Assembly (NCBI GenBank): GCA_037447655.1
Contig: JBBHKE010000793.1
Coordinates: 62,001 to 126,000 of the forward strand
Source of the DNA: Zygnema cylindricum
Lineage: Eukaryota > Streptophyta > Zygnematophyceae > Zygnematales > Zygnemataceae
Length of the DNA: 64,000 nt
Direction of reading: 5' to 3'
Shown: in pieces, positions 58,592 through 64,000 of the stretch
How the letters are laid out: each line of letters begins with the position of its first letter
How positions within the stretch are numbered: position 1 is the first letter of the stretch
Translations under genes and position numbers: made by a program
The notes under the pieces: model-generated
What the model was told of the DNA's origin: nothing
The model's input: the letters and a program-made list of their open reading frames with translations, nothing else
Database searches by the model: none

Positions 58592-60457
58592 AAGGACAAA
58601 AACGGACGAAAAGGGAAAAGGACAAAGAAAACAAAAGAGAGATAAAAAAGAGAAAAAAATAGACAAACAAGGGAAGGAAGTGTACCTGTCCAGTTAGGAG
58701 GGGCGGGGGGAGAGAACCTGGGAAGGGAGAAGGGGGAGAACTTGCGGGGGGAGGAGGGAAAGAGCTTGTACGGGGAGAGGGAGAGGGGGAGGGACAGCTG
58801 CAAAGGTTGGGCTGGAAGGAAGAGAAGGGGAGGAAGAGGGAGGGGAAGAGGAAGAGGAAAAAGAAGAGCGAGAGGGAGAGCGAGAGGGAGAGCGACAACG
58901 AGAGGGGCCACCGAGAGAGGGAGAGGGAGAGGGAAAGAGAAAGGGCGAGGGAGAGCCAGCAGGAGAGGGAGAGGAAGTGCTCAGTTTCTCCCTCCCCTTT
59001 GGATCCTCCTCTTTCGAGTTATTTTTCTCCACTTTTTCGACTTCAAGTTTCGCTTTTCCCTTCTCTTTTTTTTTTTGTCCTCTCCCTCCTTGTCCTTCTT
59101 CCTGTCTCTCTCTTTTTCCTTCTTTACTTCTCCTTTCTTTTCCTTTTTCCCGTCTCCCTCCTTCTCCCTTTTTCTGTCTCCCTCCTTTTCCTTATTTTTC
59201 TCTCCCTCCTCCACTTTTCCAGATTTCTCTTCCTCCCTTTCATCCTCTCCCTCGTCCGAAAACTGGGAAGAGGATTGGGAGGAGGAGGGAAGGTCCATCA
59301 AAGAGGGAGAGGAGGAAGGAGGATAGGGCCAAGAGGGAGAGAGGGAGTGGCACAACAGTCGCTGCAAAACCCAAAACACAAACGTTTCGTTTAAGGAAAA
59401 AAAAAAAAAAAAAAAAAGAAGAAAAACATGAAAAGACAAATTGAACGCACAAACAAACAAATTAAAACAAAAAAAAACGAACAAAAAAACAAAAAAAAAA
59501 TAAAAAAAAACAAAAAAAAAGGAAGTTTCAAAAGTACCGAGAGCCCAAAACTATCGTCTTTGGTGATTCCCCTCTCTTCTCCCGAATCGGTCTCCTTTTT
59601 GCCTGACAAGGGGGGGGAGGGAGAGAAAGGGGGAGAGTGAGATAGGGGGAGAGGGAAAGAGGAAAAAGAGGGCAGGGAGAGACTGAGCCCGAACTTGAGA
59701 AAAAAGGGACAGAGGAGGAAAGGGAGTGGGGTAAAGAGGGAAGGGACAGAGAGACAGAGGGGGCGAGGGGAGAGAGAGAGGGGGAAAGGGGAAGTGCGTG
59801 AGAGAGCGAAAGAGGCACAGGATGAGAGGGATGGAGTTGGGGGAGAGGGACAGGGAGAGGGAAAGCAGGAGATATGGACAGAGGGATAGGGACAAATGGG
59901 AGAGAGGGAGAGAGGTAGAGAGGGAAAGCTGGAAAGAGGGACAAGATCATTAGAAATTCTCCAGAAGTTACTTAACACTGAAAAAGACAAAAAACTTCAA
60001 AGAAAACCTAAAAAAAACCCCAAAAAAACACCGAAAGACTCACAAGCTTCACCCAATGGCTAGATAGATAGTGAAAGGGAAGAGAGAGGGAGGGCGAAAG
60101 GAGAAGGCGAGGGAGAACACCTGGTGAAACTTGAAACTCATCTGCGACCTTCATAGACTTCAGATCGACAGATGCTTCCTTTTCCTTATCATTTCTCTCC
60201 TCCTTTTTGGCTTTTTTCCCTTTTCCCTTCTCCTTCTTAATATTGTCCTTTCCTTCCTTTTTCTTTTTTCCGTCGCCCTTCTTTTTCTCCTCTCCCTCCT
60301 TTTCCTTCTCCTGCTTCTTTGCCTCTTCTCTCCAGCACTTCACCTTTCCCTCAAGCTCCCTCGCATACGAAAACAGCATGGCAATGACAAAAACAAGAAA
60401 CTTTATGACTTCAAAAATTGCCGCGTCCATAAAACGACAAGCCATGGCTTCCAACAT
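56099..60457 (-). CDS. unrecognised membrane-anchored Lys/Glu- and Ser/Pro-rich protein with a tandem exon array
   Basis: Not a family I know. Proposed exons in transcript order: 60457-60121, 59602-59538, 59361-58686, 58400-58211, 58057-57818, 57520-57323, 57142-56824, 56636-56450 and 56305-56099 (stop TGA). Exon 1 has a transmembrane segment (FEVIKFLVFVIAMLFSYA) and then a Lys/Glu-rich region, and joins in phase to exon 2 (GKKETDSGEERGITKDDSFG). Exon 3 continues Lys/Glu-rich and ends Ser/Pro-rich. The next five exons are copies of one another. Each opens after CGCAG or TTGCAG-like acceptors with VSRK.KRDES.EAP.GKRER, continues as a Pro/Ser/Leu-rich stretch with PSPTH.AVPP, and ends PTGQ at a GTACAC-type donor. 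The last exon starts VGGVGRRKRKNEENQ. Lengths of 198 and 240 keep phase. The 187, 190, 319 and 676 bp exons are each 1 mod 3 and break it, so either the copies are decayed, the repeats are misassembled, or exons are skipped. Confidence 0.5.
56450..58990. repeat. six-unit tandem array (~370-490 bp period) of exon plus intron
   Basis: Unit landmarks on the plus strand: a [gt]ac|ctgtccagtt donor side at 56450 (as ctgcccggtt), 56824, 57323, 57818, 58211 and 58686, and a gtctctccctcttccccctt block followed by cgaaacctgcga acceptor sides at 56636, 57142, 57520, 58057 and 58400. The intron parts are A-rich (gaaaactgaaaaactg, ggacaaaaagg) on this strand. Confidence 0.9.
58507..58588. repeat. (GA)n microsatellite inside an array intron
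   Basis: About 40 ga units between the 58400 and 58686 exon edges. Glu-Arg and Leu-Ser frames across it are artefacts. Confidence 0.97.
59605..59945. repeat. long GA/CT tract
   Basis: About 340 bases of purine-rich sequence on the plus strand (ggggagagg words), i.e. a long pyrimidine tract in the gene-10 intron just upstream of the 59602-59538 exon. The Ser/Pro/Leu frames of up to 199 residues here are compositional. Confidence 0.85.
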
Positions 60458-60688
60458 TTTTACAAGAGAATGGAAACAGAATTGGAAATAGATTCAGTTT
60501 CACTAGGGTTTGTGTATCGCAGTGAAAAAAAAGGTTAAAGCAAATGTGAGCTTTACTGATTAAAAACGGTGAGAGCAAATGTGGAATTTTGCTGATTAAA
60601 TACGTGAGTTTAAATTAAACAACGGGGGGGTTTAACCCCAAATCCCTCTCGCAAGAGCGGGATTATTCGTTGCTTTTTTGGGAAAATT

Positions 60689-61074
60689 AGGTTTCGAATG
60701 GCATGCAAGGCGCGCCAATGCTCCTTGACTAATTGTTTGTCTCGTAGGCGTACCTTTGGACGAGTGGCGCCGTAATTCCGAAGCTTGGCATACTTGTACG
60801 AACGGCCACATGGCGTTCGCGGAATGGCAAACAGCAAATCGTGCGCGTCCGCGTTAGCCGTACGATTTGTAGTCGGTGGGCATGCATGTCAAAACGAAAC
60901 TTCGTTTTCGTTCAAAAATTAGGTTTTAGAAAGCATGCAAGGCGCGCCAATGCTCCTTGTCTAATTGTTTGTCTCGTAGGCGTACCTTTGGACTTGTGGC
61001 GCCGTGCTTCCGAAGCTTGGGATACTTTTACGGACGGCCACATGGCGTTCGCGGAATGGCTAAACAGCAAATCA
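60689..61074. repeat. pair of ~152-bp direct repeats, GC-rich
   Basis: 60689-60840 and 60921-61074 are about 90% identical by eye (gcatgcaaggcgcgccaatg, ctaattgtttgtctcgtagg, ggccacatggcgttcgcgga). They are separated by 80 bp and stand out by composition from the surroundings. Confidence 0.9.
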
Positions 61075-61325
61075 AGGTCGGTGCGCGTGCACATAAAAAA
61101 ACGTAAAAGAGAAACGACAACCGTCGCCAAAGCTTATCCGTTTGCAGATACAGCCAATAGAAAAGAGAGCGAAAGAATCAGTGTCGCCTGCAACTAATAA
61201 AGGTAACACGAACTGAATCAAGCCGTATAGAAGTCAATCTAGAGTGCATTTGGATAAATTTGAATGAAACTGAACAAAATTGAGTAAAATCGAAACTTAA
61301 TTGAAACAATACCGAGTTGAACCAA

Positions 61326-61599
61326 TACACCGCTAATCGTTATTTAGTGTTAAAAAAAAATAGCGTCAACGCTAATTTAGTGTTAATGTTGTAAAAATGA
61401 GGTGCCACATGGACGCGATGTACGTAAACGAGCTTCTTGTACATCACACTAATTCCGACGAACGTAATATAAAATGGTCAACACTAAATAAATACATTCT
61501 TTATTAGCGTTAATTATATTTTAATGTTAATTTATGATTTTAGGCCTGAAAGCCGCGACAAAATTAGTGTTATTAACACTAATAACGATTAGCTGTGTA
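61326..61599. mobile_element. family C-like TIR element
   Basis: Starts tacaccgctaatcgttattt and ends aacactaataacgattagct then gtgta. The interior has several nested attagtgtta words and differs from the other family C copies. Confidence 0.75.
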
Positions 61600-62934
61600 G
61601 TTCAACTTAGCTGTTTCAATTTTCGTCCGATCCAGTTTCTGTCTCATCGAGTATCGGTTTCATCCGATTTCGTTCCGATCCAAGTTCCGCTGTTCGATAC
61701 AGTTTCGATTGATGCCAGGATCGAAACAATAGAGTTCAGATCGATCAGGTTCGGGTTCGATCCAGTTTTGAATCAATCCATCCAGTTCCGGATCGATCCA
61801 GTATCGGTCCGATACATGTTTTGTCCAACGTAGTTTCTGTTGGATTCATTTTCAGTTCGGCTCAATTTCGGATCGGTTCAGTATCGTTTCCTCTCGGTTT
61901 TGGTTCGATTGAAAATTAAATCAAACCGAAATCGAATGAAACCAAACTGAATCGAGTCAAAAACAAAATCGAGAAAAATATGAATCAAGCAATAACTGAA
62001 TGGAGCAACAGCTGAATCGAGTCAAAACTGAACCGATTAAACTAAAACTGAGTCCGACCATATATCTCATAAAATAAACCTAAATGGGATAAAAGACTGA
62101 ATCGTACTAAAACTGAACAGAAGCGAACAAACACGGAATCAAAACGAGCCTGAAACAAAACTAAATTGAAACTTAATAAAAAGAACCCAAACATAAATCA
62201 AAAATGGAAAACAGAATTAAAAACTGAAACTAAACTGCGACAAAACTGTAAAAAAACTAAAAACGAAACAACTAAAAAATCGAAACTAAAATCGTAACAG
62301 AACTCCAAAGTACCGCTAACTGCCGCTTAACCTAACATAGCTAACAATAACAGACACATAACTGTCGCGAAAATGAAGAATAGGTAACGAATACATGACA
62401 AATACCAGGCGCGCTCCTGACGCGTACCTAACGCACGAACAATGAACAAAATGAAGCGAAAGGCGCGCGTACTAACGCGTACCTCGGGCGTCACTCGCAA
62501 ATATCGCGCTCCAAACCACGGAAACCAACGCCGAAACTGACGCGTGGGCGACGTCCGAATGACGACAGCTGATGCGACGCTGGGGCGTAGCGTGACTGGG
62601 GGAGGGGGGAGAAAAGGGAGAGGGAGGCAGGGGGAGGGAGAGGATCGGAAGGTAGAGACAAGGAAAGAGAGAAATTGAGATGCCAGATCCGTGGTCGACT
62701 GGCTGGCAACAGATCAGATCCGTCCGAGAGTCCGAGAAAGCGAGGATCAGGAATGCGGAAAGATCAGATGGATGGATGGAAGAGAGGTAGAAAGGGGTCA
62801 TCCGGGAAAAATCAAAAGAAAAGCGAGCAAAAATCCGTAAAATCAGGAAGAGATCATCTCATCTTCGTTTAAAATAATATTTTTGATCTGTGATTTTTTT
62901 TCTTGAACCCTTATCTTTCAATTTATCTATCGCC

Positions 62935-63108
62935 GGAGGGAGGGAGGTAGAAGGGAGGGAGGTAGGGAGGGAGGGAGGTAGAGAGGGAGGGAGGTAGAGA
63001 GGGAGGGAGGTAAAGAGGGAGGGAGGGAGGTAAAGAGGGAGGGAGGGAGGTGAAGAGGGAGTTAGGTAAAGAGGGAGTTAGGGAAAGAGGGAGGGAGGGA
63101 AGGAGAGA
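62935..63108. repeat. gagggaggta minisatellite
   Basis: More than ten units of gagggagggaggta / aaagagggaggg. Frames such as SLPPSLPPSL on the other strand are artefacts. Confidence 0.95.
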
Positions 63109-63393
63109 AAAGCGGCAGAGGAGAAATGAGACAACACATAGAAAGAATAGAGCTATCTTCTTGGAGGCATGGCGCGTTAAAAGAGTAACGGCATCTATCC
63201 TTATCGCCATTATGTGACGAAGCGTGGTAGCGCACTAAACGTGTGGCGCGGGGGAATTCCAACGCGACGTTATCGTGCTTTCTTCGTAAGGTGTCCTGTA
63301 CGGCCAGGTCGCTCTAAAGACCGCCGATTTTTCAGGTCGGGTGCAGGTTCGGTTTTCAACTGTTTAGCTGCGGAAAGTGGAAAGTAGTCGAAG

Positions 63394-63613
63394 TACACCG
63401 TGAATCGCTATTAGTGTTAATGTTTTTTTCTCCACTTAAAACATCTTTTCTACGTGCACACTTGTCCGATTTTTAATTTGAGACCGCCAATCGGAAGCTG
63501 AGAATGTTACCTTTCAATCGCAACCGTCGGATATATAATTCGACATGTGTGTACGGGGAAAATATGTTTTAAGAGACTAACAAACATCAACTCTAATAGA
63601 GGTATATGGTGTA
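63394..63613. mobile_element. family A fold-back MITE
   Basis: Starts tacaccgtgaatcgctatta and ends tctaatagaggtatatggtgta, with a more degraded right end. The interior is in the opposite orientation to the copies at 7784, 33403 and 54011. Confidence 0.85.
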
Positions 63614-64000
63614 CTGAACCGTACGGTACCATTTGTCGGGCGGCTTGGCATCAATGAAAGCAACACGTGCGAGTTGTTGCGAATTTGTTATGAGCGCAAA
63701 TTATCGTTAATTACTTAATTTGCAAATCTATCGACGAAATGGACGAGCATCGCAACAAAAGTAATAACATTATAACATAATATAATTAATAATAATACTT
63801 CGTTATAAATTTATGTATGTGTAACACACGCTGGAAAATGATAAATATGGAATGAGCGAGAAAAATAATAATATATACCTCGAAATAGTTTTTTTTTCGA
63901 CGAGTATGTACGTCCAGCCGCAAAAAAAGTACTACTATTAATGATAATGCTTTCTTAATTCTTATAATACTTGCAGCAACGAATGAAAAGTTGCAATTAA

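Larger units (their letters stand above)
60458..64000. other. right-hand repeat-rich region without a recognised gene
   Basis: Contains a GC-rich direct repeat pair (60689-61074), a family C element (61326-61599), gatccagtttcgg-type degenerate repeats (61620-61910) followed by complementary-looking aaactgaatcgag words (61930-62290), and cgcgcgtactaacgcgtacc repeats (62400-62490). A gagggagggaggta array (62935-63105) and a family A element (63394-63613) complete it. The open frames at 60841-61197 and 61534-61833 cover repeats and have no recognisable protein content. Confidence 0.5.

Noticed and set aside
58460-58645. Open frame with a long Glu-Arg run
   Set aside because: Translation of the (GA)n microsatellite inside an intron of the exon-array gene.
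59391-59990. 199-residue Ser/Pro/Leu-rich minus-strand frame
   Set aside because: Mostly a long pyrimidine tract. Only the 59602-59538 part fits an exon that keeps phase with exon 1.
60689-61074. Direct repeats as a small LTR pair
   Set aside because: Units are only ~152 bp and 80 bp apart, with no TG..CA ends, primer-binding site or coding interior.
60841-61197. 118-residue plus-strand frame
   Set aside because: Spans one of the GC-rich direct repeats, with no recognisable domain.

Overview
This is a eukaryotic nuclear window: low GC, genes cut into many short exons with GT-AG introns, long intergenic gaps, microsatellites, and short terminal-inverted-repeat (TIR) transposons. The gene content points to a green-lineage photosynthetic organism. 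There is a plastid-type glucose transporter, an SVR1-type plastid rRNA pseudouridine synthase, a two-helix LHC-like protein, an F-box/kelch protein and an HVA22/REEP protein. A streptophyte or other green alga is my best guess. The species cannot be fixed from this sequence alone.

Layout: (1) minus strand, <1-6842, plastidic glucose transporter-like MFS gene with 12 exons, running off the left edge. (2) plus, 8584-15842, calcineurin-like metallophosphoesterase, 13 exons, 588 aa. (3) minus, 19599-25966, RsuA/SVR1-like pseudouridine synthase, 10 exons. (4) plus, 27197-29831, DUF218/YdcF-like membrane protein, 6 exons, 240 aa. (5) minus, 32064-33299, intronless F-box/kelch protein. (6) plus, 33859-34113, weak F-box-like fragment. 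(7) plus, 34786-41986, protein O-fucosyltransferase-like gene, 9 exons. (8) plus, 44038-47989, two-helix LHC-like plastid protein, 5 exons, behind a promoter with three CACGTG boxes. (9) minus, 50419-53428, HVA22/REEP-like protein, 4 exons, 175 aa. (10) minus, 56099-60457, an unrecognised membrane-anchored Lys/Glu- and Ser/Pro-rich gene containing a tandem array of near-identical exons. The rest to 64000 is repeats. The genes are unrelated housekeeping functions, with no sign of an operon-like or cluster logic.

Two features stand out. First, almost every multi-exon gene carries degenerate tandem copies of its own exon edges (splice site plus adjoining exon and intron bases) inside the neighbouring intron. 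Clear cases are in genes 1, 2, 3, 4, 7, 8 and 9, and gene 10 is the extreme form with six exon copies. This suggests that introns here grow, and exons sometimes multiply, by tandem duplication across splice junctions. Second, several small fold-back element families share the terminus TA-CACCG..AATCG..ATTAG and sit repeatedly in promoters and introns.

All gene models were built by eye, using phase continuity across exons and recalled family motifs. No search or transcript data were available.
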